Positions 52,415 to 60,419 are shown, counted from the stretch's first letter. The stretch is 64,000 nucleotides of DNA from Fictibacillus enclensis (GCF_001457035.1 NZ_KQ758619.1:186001-250000); one strand, 5' to 3'. Notes: generated from the sequence alone by a model not told the origin. Numbers and translations: made by a program.

Positions 52415-53236
52415 GTGAACACATCCATGATTAATGCATCGGTAACGATGGGGCAGCTTCAGCACAAGCTGGATACGACAGCCAACAATATGGCAAACAG
52501 CAATACTACCGGCTTTAAATCAAGAGATGTTCAGTTTTCCGACCTGTTGTTTCAGCAGATCAACAACAAACTGGACGGACGGAATGAACAGGGACGGCTT
52601 ACACCCGCAGGGATCCGCTCGGGCAGTGGAGCAAGGGTTGGCACTACCGGATTGAACCTTGAGATGGGGGCATTGAAAACAACAGACCGCGCGCTTGATC
52701 TTGCACTGGTAAAGCCTGGATTGTTTTTTCAAGTTCAGGGGACGGGTACAGACGGTGAAGACAGTATTGAATATACGAGGGATGGAGCATTTTATCTGAA
52801 GCCAGGCAGCGCCAAGGGTGAGCTGGATCTTGTTACTTCAGACGGCAATGCGGTTATCGGCCAAAATGGTCCGATTCGGATTCCTGAGAACTATAAAGAA
52901 ATTTCTATTGGACAAAACGGGAATCTTTCGGTAACGTTAGATAATGGAAGGATCATCAACAGCGGCCGATTGGCACTGGTTGAGGCGGTCCACCCCCAGC
53001 AGTTTATCGCGGCGGGGCACAATTTTAGAATTCCGGCTGGTGTAAATACCAATCAAGTGGTACGGGCTGCAAACCCGGGCAACACGGACTTGAAGCAGGG
53101 CGCCCTTGAAATGTCCAATGTGAATGTAGGAAACGAAATGACGGAGATCGTCAATATGCAGCGGTCCTACCAATTTAACGCCCGCACCATTACGATGGCG
53201 GACCAAATGATGGGACTGGTCAACGGAATTCGTTAA
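52415..53236 (+). CDS. flhP: Flagellar basal-body/hook family protein FlhP
   Basis: 273 residues, paralogous to FlhO: SVTMGQLQHKLDTTANNMAN, SNTTGFKSRDVQFSDLLFQQ at the N-terminus and EMSNVNVGNEMTEIVNMQRS with QFNARTITMADQMMGLVNGI at the C-terminus. Likely distal-rod protein. GTG start at 52415 behind AGGAGG, 15 bases after flhO. Confidence 0.93.
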   Translation: MNTSMINASVTMGQLQHKLDTTANNMANSNTTGFKSRDVQFSDLLFQQINNKLDGRNEQGRLTPAGIRSGSGARVGTTGLNLEMGALKTTDRALDLALVKPGLFFQVQGTGTDGEDSIEYTRDGAFYLKPGSAKGELDLVTSDGNAVIGQNGPIRIPENYKEISIGQNGNLSVTLDNGRIINSGRLALVEAVHPQQFIAAGHNFRIPAGVNTNQVVRAANPGNTDLKQGALEMSNVNVGNEMTEIVNMQRSYQFNARTITMADQMMGLVNGIR

Positions 53237-53250
53237 CAGGTGATGAAAAG

Positions 53251-53559
53251 ATGGCTAACGAACTCAGCAGGGAAGAGTACCGTAAAAATAAAATAGAAGA
53301 ATCCAGGCAGAAGGAAGCGGTAAAGACAAAGGAACCGAATCCACAAGAAAGCGAGAATCAAGAGACGGAAACCGTAAAGTCAAGAAGAAGGCGCTTCCCG
53401 ATTTGGCTTCGCTTGATTGTTATTGCTGTTTTAATGGTAGTTTGCCTTATGGCTGGAGCAATCATCGGCTATTCCGTGGTAGGCGACGGGAAAGCTGGAG
53501 ATGTCTTCAAGAAGGAAACATGGATGCATATTTCCGATTTGATTAATCAAAAAAAGTAA
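53251..53559 (+). CDS. EpuA-like small membrane protein
   Basis: 102 residues. A charged, probably disordered N-terminal half (rich in Glu/Lys/Gln/Asn) ends in the basic patch KSRRRRFPIWLR. One membrane helix follows (LIVIAVLMVVCLMAGAIIGY), then an outside tail YSVVGDGKAGDVFKKETWMH. The helix and tail match the EpuA family, often misannotated as RNA polymerase beta subunit; its function is unsettled. Fifteen bases after flhP, so probably co-transcribed with the flagellar genes. Confidence 0.75.
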   Translation: MANELSREEYRKNKIEESRQKEAVKTKEPNPQESENQETETVKSRRRRFPIWLRLIVIAVLMVVCLMAGAIIGYSVVGDGKAGDVFKKETWMHISDLINQKK

Positions 53560-53570
53560 TGAATCACAGA

Positions 53571-53603
53571 TAGAAAGAGGGGGCTATAAGCCTTCTTTTT
53601 TTG
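53571..53603 (+). terminator. Terminator after the EpuA-like gene
   Basis: GAAAGAGGGGGCT pairs imperfectly with AGCCTTCTTTT across ATA, ending in seven T. Confidence 0.65.
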
Positions 53604-53608
53604 AGCCA

Positions 53609-53638
53609 TTGGATTAACCTTTTTCAATCATGTATAAT
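53609..53638 (+). promoter_or_regulatory. Promoter of fabZ
   Basis: TTGGAT at 53609-53614 and a perfect TATAAT at 53633-53638 with an 18-base spacer, 56 bases before fabZ. Confidence 0.65.
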
Positions 53639-53693
53639 GTCCAGAGACACATAGAAAGCTAACTACGTAATTAGAGGTAAAGGAGTCATTTCC

Positions 53694-54122
53694 ATGAAAT
53701 TAAACATTGAACAAATTAAAGAAATTATTCCCCACCGCTATCCGTTTTTATTGCTGGATACGATTGAAGAACTGGAGCCGGGAAAGCGTGCAGTCGGTAA
53801 GAAGAACATCACTGCCAATGAAGAAGTCTTTAATGGTCACTTTCCCAACTATAATATCTTTCCGGGCGTTATGACATTGGAAGCTTGTGCGCAAACAGGC
53901 GCGGTGGCTCTTCTCTCCATGGAAGAATACAAAGGTAAGATTGCCATGTTTGCCGGTGCAGATAAAGTACGATGGAAGCGTCAGGTAAGACCGGGAGACA
54001 CACTTTTAATGGAAGTGGAGCTGCTTCAAATCCGCAGAGGAATCGGCAAAGGCAAAGTGACTGCTACGGTTGACGGAGAACTTGCCATGGATGCTGAAAT
54101 TACTTTTGCAGTGGGAAAATAA
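53694..54122 (+). CDS. fabZ: 3-hydroxyacyl-ACP dehydratase FabZ
   Basis: 142 residues, hot-dog fold enzyme that removes water from beta-hydroxyacyl-ACP in fatty acid synthesis. The start has [20 protein letters not shown]. The active site is [20 protein letters not shown], with the catalytic His near 48 and Glu near 62. ATG at 53694 behind AAAGGAG. Placement after flhOP matches ywpB/fabZ of B. subtilis. Confidence 0.95.
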   Translation: MKLNIEQIKEIIPHRYPFLLLDTIEELEPGKRAVGKKNITANEEVFNGHFPNYNIFPGVMTLEACAQTGAVALLSMEEYKGKIAMFAGADKVRWKRQVRPGDTLLMEVELLQIRRGIGKGKVTATVDGELAMDAEITFAVGK

Positions 54123-54132
54123 AGTGAAGAGA

Positions 54133-54169
54133 GGGCCAGTAAACAGCGGTTTACGGCCTTTTTTGTCGT
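54133..54169 (+). terminator. Terminator after fabZ
   Basis: GGCC-A-GTAAAC and GTTTAC-GGCC form a 10-bp stem with one bulge, followed by six T. Confidence 0.85.
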
Positions 54170-54338
54170 CTTTTTTTAAGCGCGTATCAATAACTTTAAC
54201 CTACTGTAAAGCCTGTGTAAGGTATTGGTAAATCGGGTTTATACCTTGTTTTTTCTTGATATAGTAGGGATAGAACCGCTGATGATCAGGTGTAGCGTGG
54301 CGGTTCCAATCTGAACTGATCGAAGGGAGAACGATGGG

Positions 54339-54545
54339 ATGAACAAAAGCTTTTTAATGAAAATTGGGGCTTCTCTTTTGGCGATTATGTTAATGACAGC
54401 TTGTAACAGCAACAGCGACACCGAAAAACAGGATTCCAGCAAAGGTACAGAACAGAAGGTAGATGACGAGAAGAAGGCTGACCAGACAAGCACTGACAGC
54501 GAAACAAAAGAAACAGGTACAGATACTGAAAAGTCTGATCAATAA
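54339..54545 (+). CDS. Small lipoprotein, unknown function
   Basis: 68 residues: a lipoprotein signal (FLMKIGASLLAIMLMTAC, lipobox LMTAC with Cys near 22), then only a Ser/Thr/Asp/Glu/Lys-rich hydrophilic tail. It would be tethered to the outer face of the membrane. No domain is recognisable. AAGGGAG lies upstream; a second ATG six bases before runs at once into a stop. Flanked by terminators, so transcribed alone. Confidence 0.65.
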   Translation: MNKSFLMKIGASLLAIMLMTACNSNSDTEKQDSSKGTEQKVDDEKKADQTSTDSETKETGTDTEKSDQ

Positions 54546-54548
54546 ATG

Positions 54549-54590
54549 TTAAAAAAGCACGCCCGGATAAGGGCGTGCTTTTTCATTTAT
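54549..54590. terminator. Terminator after the small lipoprotein gene
   Basis: AAAAAAGCACGCCC and GGGCGTGCTTTTT form a long stem over GGATAA, with A-run and T-run giving bidirectional potential. Confidence 0.9.
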
Positions 54591-54662
54591 ACAAGCTTGA
54601 TGTGATAGTCTTTCAGCCATGTGTTGACGTGAATCAAATATTCCATCAGCTTGGTGGCTTTA

Positions 54663-54684
54663 TTAACGTTTACATAAACGTTAA
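54663..54684. promoter_or_regulatory. Perfect 22-bp palindrome, candidate operator
   Basis: TTAACGTTTA and TAAACGTTAA flank a CA centre. It has the size of a dimer-binding site, but stands between two terminators with no gene start beside it. The regulator is unknown. Confidence 0.45.
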
Positions 54685-54763
54685 CTATGAACTATTTTTA
54701 GGGATTGAAAACCGTGTTTGCCATACTTGTGCTGTACTCCGCAATAGTCCGATGTGAGGAAAA

Positions 54764-54788
54764 AGAAAAACCGCTCTTGCAAGCGGTC
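54764..54788 (-). terminator. Terminator of the minus-strand gene at 54787-55059
   Basis: On the minus strand ACCGCTTG and CAAGAGCGGT pair, followed by TTTTTC. It overlaps the gene's stop. Confidence 0.75.
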
Positions 54789-55059
54789 AGTCTCTTGAAT
54801 ATTTGGCCAGGATTTCCTCGCGGGTGTCGGCGCCTTCCACTCCTGACCGTATAGCTGAAACGAGCAGGTCATACTCATCCTTGGTAATTTCCGCAACCGA
54901 ATTTTTGGGAAAGATATAAGGCTTGCCGATATCCTTGGTATCCAACTCATTCATTAATTCGATTTCATCTTCCTTTTCCCGGCATTGGATGGGATCGAAG
55001 GTAAAGACTCTGCCGAATTCATCTTTAAACTCTCTATTCATATTGATAAAATAACGCAA
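54787..55059 (-). CDS. Hypothetical protein, 90 residues
   Basis: Reads from TTG at 55059, eight bases after AAAGGAG, which is a good ribosome site, so I accept it as a gene despite no recognised family. Hydrophilic and acidic: FKDEFGRVFTFDPIQCREKE, then DIGKPYIFPKNSVAEITKDE, then VEGADTREEILAKYSRD. No signal peptide, membrane segment or repeats. Single gene with its own terminator, between the small lipoprotein and the sortase locus. Confidence 0.6.
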   Translation of the reverse strand: MRYFINMNREFKDEFGRVFTFDPIQCREKEDEIELMNELDTKDIGKPYIFPKNSVAEITKDEYDLLVSAIRSGVEGADTREEILAKYSRD

Positions 55060-55378
55060 TGAACATTCTCCTTTCTATCCATTTCCTGTCTTACTAGTCA
55101 TACCCGGTTTGATGGAGTTGGAGACATAAAAAACTATAAAACTTTTTTTCAAATCAGGGATAAAAAGCGAGATTTCGGGAATGATAGAAGTACCCCCTTT
55201 TTTATATATCTTTTTGTCTCCGCTTCCTTAAGAGGCGGCTTTTTTTTGCCTTTTTCAGGTTCCTTCCTGGCTTATTCTACCAAATATTCACCTATTAAAT
55301 AGGTCTAAAGAACCATGTAATAAAACCGTAATAATCTATACTAGGATTAGGAAACTAAAACATATTCAGGAGGAACGA
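55060..55378 (+). other. 319-base non-coding region before the sortase locus
   Basis: Contains an orphan terminator (CCGCTTC with GAGGCGG at 55219-55238, then seven T) not preceded by any plus-strand gene. It also has a 15-bp palindrome ACCTATTAAATAGGT (55290-55304) about 75 bases before the surface-protein start, a possible operator. I see no open frame of convincing quality. A short non-coding RNA ending at the terminator is possible. Confidence 0.45.
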
Positions 55379-56431
55379 ATGAAGAAGATTTTATTAAGCA
55401 TGCTGGCTGTTCTCTTAACCTTTTACTTCTTGCCTGCAAATGCATTTGCGGCGGTCAAGGATACTGATCTTACGGCCTATCTAGCAGAAATAAGCAAGGA
55501 ACGCGGCTATGAAATTAGCAAAGAAGACTATGAGAACTACCTTTCCGATTATGCCGACAGCAGCCTTTCGGATTTTAACACAGTGGAAGAACTAAAAAAT
55601 TTCTTGGGGCCTGTGATCAAAAGCGACAACAGCAACCTTAATGAAATCTACAGCGAATATGATTTGAACGAACAGAAGCTAAAGGATCTGTTGGCAAAGA
55701 ATGGCGAACAAATTGAGGATTACATTTATGTAGATGATCTTGATTTTGCTGTCTCCAGCCTCATGTACGGCGACGCAGGTTCAGATGAGATGCCAAGCGA
55801 AGAAGATCTTGCAGCCATCGAAAAGGAAATGCAGGGCGCTTTGGCGGAGATTGACCTGACACCAGAAGAGATCGATAACTTGATGAACCATCTGCTTTCC
55901 CTTGAAAAGGATCTCAATAACCCGGAAACTGAAAAACAATTGATGGCCATTATGGACCGTATGGCTGCCATAGATTCGGATCATCCGACAAAGGCGCAGA
56001 TTCAGCAGGTTGGACAGGCATTTGAAGATTTGCTGTCCATCTTTCAAATGAAAGCTAAGTTTTATATTGTTGATGGGAACAAGAAAACAGCTGTGACTGC
56101 AGCGGAACTTATGCAGATGACCGTGCTGGAGGGAGATTACCTTTTAATCGAGCTTTATGACTTAAAAGGCAATCTTTTGGCAGATATGAAAATCACGTCT
56201 GATATTGCCAAGGGCAGTGCCGGGACAGTAGGTCAGGTATCAAAAACGGTAGAAAAAGCAGTGGCTTCTGCCCCGCAAAAGCCGGTTAAAGCACCAAGTC
56301 AAAAAACGCCGCGCACCGTAAACGGCGGAAAATTGCCAAAAACGGATTCCAACAACCTGGATGGCGCGCTGGCAGGATTGGCCATTATTGGAGCCGGATT
56401 ATTTCTATACCGCAGAGCAAGGATGTCATAA
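55379..56431 (+). CDS. Processed acidic surface protein with LPKTD sorting signal
   Basis: 350 residues, strongly acidic. Signal peptide MKKILLSMLAVLLTFYFLPA, cleaved near AFA-A. Two related segments (YLAEISKERGYEISKEDYEN; ELKNFLGPVIKSD onward) and many Glu/Asp helices follow. The C-terminus has a sorting signal: LPKTD at 319-323, a hydrophobic helix (GALAGLAIIGAGLFLYR) and the charged tail RRARMS. Acidic surface proteins of this layout usually sit beside a class D sortase, as here (next gene starts 1 base after the stop). It should be cleaved at LPKT-D and attached to the wall; function unknown. Confidence 0.85.
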   Translation: MKKILLSMLAVLLTFYFLPANAFAAVKDTDLTAYLAEISKERGYEISKEDYENYLSDYADSSLSDFNTVEELKNFLGPVIKSDNSNLNEIYSEYDLNEQKLKDLLAKNGEQIEDYIYVDDLDFAVSSLMYGDAGSDEMPSEEDLAAIEKEMQGALAEIDLTPEEIDNLMNHLLSLEKDLNNPETEKQLMAIMDRMAAIDSDHPTKAQIQQVGQAFEDLLSIFQMKAKFYIVDGNKKTAVTAAELMQMTVLEGDYLLIELYDLKGNLLADMKITSDIAKGSAGTVGQVSKTVEKAVASAPQKPVKAPSQKTPRTVNGGKLPKTDSNNLDGALAGLAIIGAGLFLYRRARMS

Positions 56432-57109
56432 ATGACCGAGAGAAATCAAATGGAAAGAAGACGCCGGAAAAAAGGGCTTTTTCTTTCTTTTTCAATCATT
56501 GTTATTATATTGGGTGTCGGCATCTTTTCGAAATATCTTATGGAGTATTCCAAAGGATATTTCGCTGGTGAAAAGGTAGAGCCCAAAGCATATGCCCAGC
56601 ATAAAAAGGAAGCTGACACGGGCAAGGAAACGGCCAAGGTGAGGAAGAATGTTCCGGTCCCTGCCAGGGAAAAACCGCTGTATAAAAAGAGACCTGAAAT
56701 CGGAGAGAAGATGGGCACTCTTTATATACCAAAGCTCGAAGCCAGGCTCCCCATTTACCATGGAACAAACGAGGATGAACTGGCCAAGGGAGTCGGACAT
56801 TATAAGGGAAGTGTTCTCCCCGGGGAGAAAGATAATTCTGTTCTGTCAGGACACCGTGACACGGTATTCCGAAGCCTGGGAAAGGTCGGAAAAGGAGATA
56901 CGCTGGAAGTGACAACGTCTGCCGGCACCTTCACCTATAAAGTAAAAAAGGTCAGGATTGTTGATAAAGACGACCGGACGATCATTGTGCCGAAGCCGCG
57001 TGCGGTTTTGACGGTCAGCACCTGCTACCCGTTTGATTACATTGGTGCAGCGCCAAAGCGATATATTCTGGAGGCCTTTTTGGTTTCATCACAAGTAAGC
57101 AAATCATAA
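56432..57109 (+). CDS. Class D sortase
   Basis: 225 residues: one N-terminal membrane anchor (LFLSFSIIVIILGVGIFSKY), a linker, and a sortase barrel. Catalytic residues are His141 in LSGHRDTVF, Cys198 in TVSTCYPFDYIG and Arg210 in APKRYILEAF. The TLYIPKLEARLPIYHGT strand and short loops fit class D, the group in Bacillus whose members join LPxTx surface proteins to the wall. Follows its likely single substrate without a gap (TAAATG), so the two form one unit. Confidence 0.9.
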   Translation: MTERNQMERRRRKKGLFLSFSIIVIILGVGIFSKYLMEYSKGYFAGEKVEPKAYAQHKKEADTGKETAKVRKNVPVPAREKPLYKKRPEIGEKMGTLYIPKLEARLPIYHGTNEDELAKGVGHYKGSVLPGEKDNSVLSGHRDTVFRSLGKVGKGDTLEVTTSAGTFTYKVKKVRIVDKDDRTIIVPKPRAVLTVSTCYPFDYIGAAPKRYILEAFLVSSQVSKS

Positions 57110-57113
57110 CGCA

Positions 57114-57152
57114 TGCGAGGGGTGGTATCATTTCCCTTCGCTTTTTTATTTT
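57114..57152 (+). terminator. Terminator after the sortase gene
   Basis: GCGAGGGG pairs with CCCTTCGC with one mismatch, followed by TTTTTTATTTT. Confidence 0.6.
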
Positions 57153-57218
57153 GTCTGGAGAAAGTAAATTTTGATAAAGTAATAGAGATGCGAAAGATTC
57201 TACAAAGGAGGATACACC

Positions 57219-57728
57219 ATGGTACATATTCGGGATGCCCTTCCTCGCGATCTACCCGCGTTGTTGGATATTTATAATGAAGCCATCCGGACATTGACGG
57301 CTACCTTTGATCTGGAGGAGCAAACATTGGAGCAGCGAAAAAAATGGTTTGAAAAATACGGGGGTGCTTTCCCGCTGATCGTTGCCAAAGTGGACGGAAA
57401 GGTTGCCGGCTATGGCTCTCTCAGTCCTTTCAGGGATAAAGAAGCCTATGCCCGTACGACAGAAGTTTCCCTGTATATCTCATCAGAATTTCGGGGCCAG
57501 GGAATAGGGAAAGAATTAATGAAGGAAATCCTTCAGAGGGCCAGCAATCTTGGTTACCATACGGTAATCGGGGGGATTACAGGAGGGAACGAATCAAGCG
57601 TTCGCCTGCACAAACGTTTCGGCTTTGATTTTGTTGGCTGTTTGAAGGAAGTAGGGCACAAATTTGATCGGTGGCAGGATGTTCATTTTTATCAGCTTAT
57701 ATTGGATACTGAAAAAACGAAGGGATAG
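57219..57728 (+). CDS. GNAT family N-acetyltransferase (phosphinothricin acetyltransferase-like)
   Basis: 169 residues. The acetyl-CoA motif is SEFRGQGIGKELMKEILQR near residues 87-105. The start (VHIRDALPRDLPALLDIYNE) and the GGITGGNESSVRLHKRFGF and EVGHKFDRWQDVHFYQL segments match the Pat/YwnH-type branch, which acetylates phosphinothricin, methionine sulfoximine or related amines. YwnH occurs in the same chromosomal neighbourhood in B. subtilis, but orthology is not certain. AGGAGG ribosome site; stands alone. Confidence 0.85.
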   Translation: MVHIRDALPRDLPALLDIYNEAIRTLTATFDLEEQTLEQRKKWFEKYGGAFPLIVAKVDGKVAGYGSLSPFRDKEAYARTTEVSLYISSEFRGQGIGKELMKEILQRASNLGYHTVIGGITGGNESSVRLHKRFGFDFVGCLKEVGHKFDRWQDVHFYQLILDTEKTKG

Positions 57729-57745
57729 CACCCTTCGTTTTTTTA
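57716..57745. terminator. Bidirectional terminator after the acetyltransferase gene
   Basis: ACGAAGGG and CCCTTCGT with an ATAGCA loop, followed by seven T. The preceding AAAA lets it act also for the convergent minus-strand operon. Confidence 0.9.
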
Positions 57746-58018
57746 TTTCAGCATTTTAAGTTTTCCGGCATGAATGTCGTCTGTCATTTCTTCGTATGAA
57801 GCTTGGGCTACCATGTTCTCATTGTGTACGCCGGCATTTTCAATAAATGTGATATCTGCAAATTCATGAATTACATATTTTGGATAGGTTTCATAATTCT
57901 CACCGGACTCATGCATAAGGTCAATGTGATCGTTTTGGTAGCAGACCGTAATCTCTGGATGTTCATGAACCCATTTCTGAATGAAGATGACACCATGCAT
58001 ACGTTTTTCTTTTGGCAT
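57743..58018 (-). CDS. Small hypothetical protein downstream of the ZorAB-like pair
   Basis: 91 residues, no family recognised: MHGVIFIQKWVHEHPEITVC, NDHIDLMHESGENYETYPKY, IHEFADITFIENAGVHNENM. Rich in His and acidic residues, soluble, no signal peptide. Two starts are possible, ATG at 58018 or ATG at 58000 (Met7); neither has a good ribosome site. It lies 21 bases after the ZorB-like gene on the same strand and before the shared terminator, so it is probably the third gene of that operon. Confidence 0.55.
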   Translation of the reverse strand: MPKEKRMHGVIFIQKWVHEHPEITVCYQNDHIDLMHESGENYETYPKYVIHEFADITFIENAGVHNENMVAQASYEEMTDDIHAGKLKMLK

Positions 58019-58039
58019 AAAGTTCAGCGATAATTTTTT

Positions 58040-58732
58040 TTACTGCTGATTCACAATGTTCTTGAGTTTGTTTTGCCATTTGTTATCATCCAAAATGATC
58101 TGAAACGAGATCCGGCGGTTTTTTTGCAGAGCGGCAGGTGAGCTTCCCTTGGCGATCGGCTTGTATTCGCTGTATCCGGTGGCAGCGAGATACTGGGCAT
58201 AGGGAAGGCGTGAGAGTTTCGGATTAGCTTTTGCCAGATATTTTACGACGGCGACCGCCCGTTCTGTAGAGAGGGACCAGTTGTCATACGGAACGGAATC
58301 GGTATGGCCTTCTACCAGAATAATATAAAGGTATTTACTCATGTCTTTTTCATCGATAATCTCCGCGAGCGCATCAGCCAGGGGGTTAAGAACCTTCTTC
58401 CCCTTATCGCTGACTTCTGCGCTTCCCGTATCAAACAGAATATTGCCCTCGACCGATATGGTATTGTTTGGCCCACGAACCACTTTATCTTTCCCCACAT
58501 TTTTTTCAAGCTGTTTTTCGATCAGGTCCGAAATGTGCTTTTTCACATCGGCCACCTGGTGAAGCTCCTGTTTGATCTGTGATTGGTCATACGCATTATA
58601 AATGCTCTGAACGTACGCAAGAATGGCGATGAAAATCATGATGAGCACCATCATGGCCATCATATCGGTAAAGCTGGGCCAATAGATTTCTTCCTGGTGC
58701 TGTTCGGCAAACACATCTTTACGGGCACGCAT
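58040..58732 (-). CDS. MotB/OmpA-like stator protein (ZorB-like)
   Basis: 230 residues. A single membrane helix near 18-45 (FTDMMAMMVLIMIFIAILAY) begins with Asp23, the place of the ion-carrying Asp of MotB and ZorB. A plug/linker helix follows. The OmpA-type peptidoglycan-binding domain covers about 95-215 (NILFDTGSAEVSDKGKKVL, LVEGHTDSVPYDNWSLSTER, AALQKNRRISFQII). It partners the upstream MotA/ZorA-like protein in a 5:2 type ion channel that turns proton or sodium flow into motion. The start is 6 bases from the upstream stop, so translation is coupled. Flagellar MotB is unlikely given the partner's long tail. Confidence 0.85.
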   Translation of the reverse strand: MRARKDVFAEQHQEEIYWPSFTDMMAMMVLIMIFIAILAYVQSIYNAYDQSQIKQELHQVADVKKHISDLIEKQLEKNVGKDKVVRGPNNTISVEGNILFDTGSAEVSDKGKKVLNPLADALAEIIDEKDMSKYLYIILVEGHTDSVPYDNWSLSTERAVAVVKYLAKANPKLSRLPYAQYLAATGYSEYKPIAKGSSPAALQKNRRISFQIILDDNKWQNKLKNIVNQQ

Positions 58733-58738
58733 GATTCA

Positions 58739-60307
58739 TCACCGCCTTCTTGGTTCGTGCGAGCTTATGAGCCTTGCCTCATGTTCCCGGTTATCATAGA
58801 CCGTCTGATTGTCCACGGCTGTCTGGTACATTCGCTGAAGCAGCTGGTACATGTCCCCGAGCGTCCGGTTGCTGCTGGTGAAGTCGCGCGACAGTCCATG
58901 AAAAAGGTTCTCCAGTGTCCGGGCAAGCTCCCGCATGTCATCATTGCGCTGAGGCTGGGATTGCTGGCTGATCTGCCTTTCCCTTTCCAGTACGTGGCGG
59001 ATTTGTTCCACAAAATCCCGCTTGATATGCTCAACCGCATTGTAGAATCCTTTTTCAAGCAGCTGTACGGAAGAAGCAAAATCAGCGGCGGCCCTGCCGT
59101 ATTCCCCTTGTTTTTCAGAATAGCGATAGTACCATTCTTCCTGTTTCTGGCCCAGCCGGTTTTCCAGGTTTTCATGCTGGCTGACATAATGCTGTAGCTG
59201 CTCCTGCATCACCCGGGTGAGGTTGCCGGCAAACTCCTCCGAACGGCGCTGGGATTCGACAAGCATTTTATCCGACCGCTGGATCAGCTGCTCGAATTTT
59301 TGCTGCCCGGCATTTTGGCGTTCGGCTCCTTTTTGGAACTGCTGTTCAAAAGCTTTGATCTGTGAAGTCAGGACACTGATGCTTTGATCCACCGCTTTAT
59401 GCATGCTGTCCTGTTTTTCGGTGGTTTTTTGAAGCTGATTCCCGAATTGCTCGAGTGTGCTGGTGGAAGCGGCAAACGACTCGCTGTGCAGCCGCTGCGC
59501 ATGCAGAATGCCTTTTACATCCTCCATGGCCGTTTTCAGCCCGGCTGTAAATTCGGTCATCGAGCTGCCGAATTCACCCACACTTCGCTGGAAGCTTTCT
59601 TCGATTTTCACTGCAAGTCGGTCGAGCAGACGTTCAGCTGAATCCTGGGGCTTTTCCTGCAATAAAAGGCTGTTGAAGGCATGATCGAGGTAAACCTCAC
59701 AGTCCGACATGACTTTTCCTTGAAGGTACGTAAGGGAAGAGCCGCGGGAGAGGAAACCGGTTTGAAGAATATTGAGAATCAGAGCTCCGCCGATCCCTGC
59801 GATACTCGTAATAAAAGCAACGCTCATACCTTCAAACGGAGCAGTTAATGAGGAAATGATCGAATTCATGGTCATGGTCGGCCCGCTGGCGGCATTTCCA
59901 AGTCGGAACAGTGTATCCTGCATGGAAAGAAGGGAAAGGGTGAGGCCGATAAAAGTACCCAGCACCCCGAGTATGATGGTAAAAGCCGGAAGCTGCTGCA
60001 TCACTTTTTGAATATTGCCCACAGGAACACGCATCAATCCGACCAAGGGAATGCGCTCCTGAAAGAGATGTTTTTCAATTAAAGCTTGTGTATTCAGGGA
60101 CGATACACCAGACAAATGATATTGGCGATAATCCGAGCATACACGCTGGATCCAGCGGGAACGCGGCTGCATTGCAGTCCGGGTTTCAAGTTCCTGCAGC
60201 TCTCTGATCCAATTTTTCAGTCTATACCCTGTCTGGGCGTAACCAATCAGTCCGGTAAGAACCAAAATACCAATCAATCCAACAACGGCACTTGTTAACA
60301 AATCCAT
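58739..60307 (-). CDS. MotA/ExbB-like proton channel with long coiled-coil tail (ZorA-like)
   Basis: 522 residues from the ATG at 60307 (CGGAGGGGTGG upstream). Membrane helices: about 2-22 (LLTSAVVGLIGILVLTGLIG), 108-130 (PAFTIILGVLGTFIGLTLSL) and 155-180 (GMSVAFITSIAGIGGALILN); the last two carry the MotA/TolQ/ExbB signature. From about 200 to the end there is only helical, Gln/Glu-rich sequence, predicted as a long coiled coil extending into the cytoplasm. This tail is the hallmark of ZorA in Zorya phage-defence systems, where it passes motor movement to effectors. No ZorC, ZorD or ZorE gene is seen. Confidence 0.83.
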   Translation of the reverse strand: MDLLTSAVVGLIGILVLTGLIGYAQTGYRLKNWIRELQELETRTAMQPRSRWIQRVCSDYRQYHLSGVSSLNTQALIEKHLFQERIPLVGLMRVPVGNIQKVMQQLPAFTIILGVLGTFIGLTLSLLSMQDTLFRLGNAASGPTMTMNSIISSLTAPFEGMSVAFITSIAGIGGALILNILQTGFLSRGSSLTYLQGKVMSDCEVYLDHAFNSLLLQEKPQDSAERLLDRLAVKIEESFQRSVGEFGSSMTEFTAGLKTAMEDVKGILHAQRLHSESFAASTSTLEQFGNQLQKTTEKQDSMHKAVDQSISVLTSQIKAFEQQFQKGAERQNAGQQKFEQLIQRSDKMLVESQRRSEEFAGNLTRVMQEQLQHYVSQHENLENRLGQKQEEWYYRYSEKQGEYGRAAADFASSVQLLEKGFYNAVEHIKRDFVEQIRHVLERERQISQQSQPQRNDDMRELARTLENLFHGLSRDFTSSNRTLGDMYQLLQRMYQTAVDNQTVYDNREHEARLISSHEPRRR

Positions 60308-60379
60308 GCTGTCCACCCCTCCGTTTCCATACAAGCATATGAAGGGCAGGCACTGGCTAGTACACCGGGTTTACGCGCA

Positions 60380-60418
60380 AAAGCCCGTTCCCTGGCAGGA
60401 AACGGGCGTCTTTTTCCA
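60380..60418. terminator. Terminator between the ROK gene and the ZorA-like gene
   Basis: AGCCCGTTCCCT and AGGAAACGGGC form a strong stem across GGC. Read on the minus strand it follows the ROK stop and ends in TTTTGC; on the plus strand it ends in GTCTTTTT. Confidence 0.65.
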
Positions 60419-60419
60419 C

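Noticed and set aside
54587-54691. A 34-codon minus-strand gene
   Set aside because: The frame has no start codon with a ribosome site and is closed upstream by a stop; at best a remnant.
57743-60307. Complete Zorya defence system
   Set aside because: ZorA- and ZorB-like genes are present but neither ZorC/ZorD nor ZorE is encoded on either side, so only a ZorAB-like pair is claimed.
58040-60307. Flagellar stator motA-motB
   Set aside because: The MotA-like protein has a long C-terminal coiled-coil tail and its helices are arranged as in ZorA/ExbB, and no flagellar genes adjoin it.
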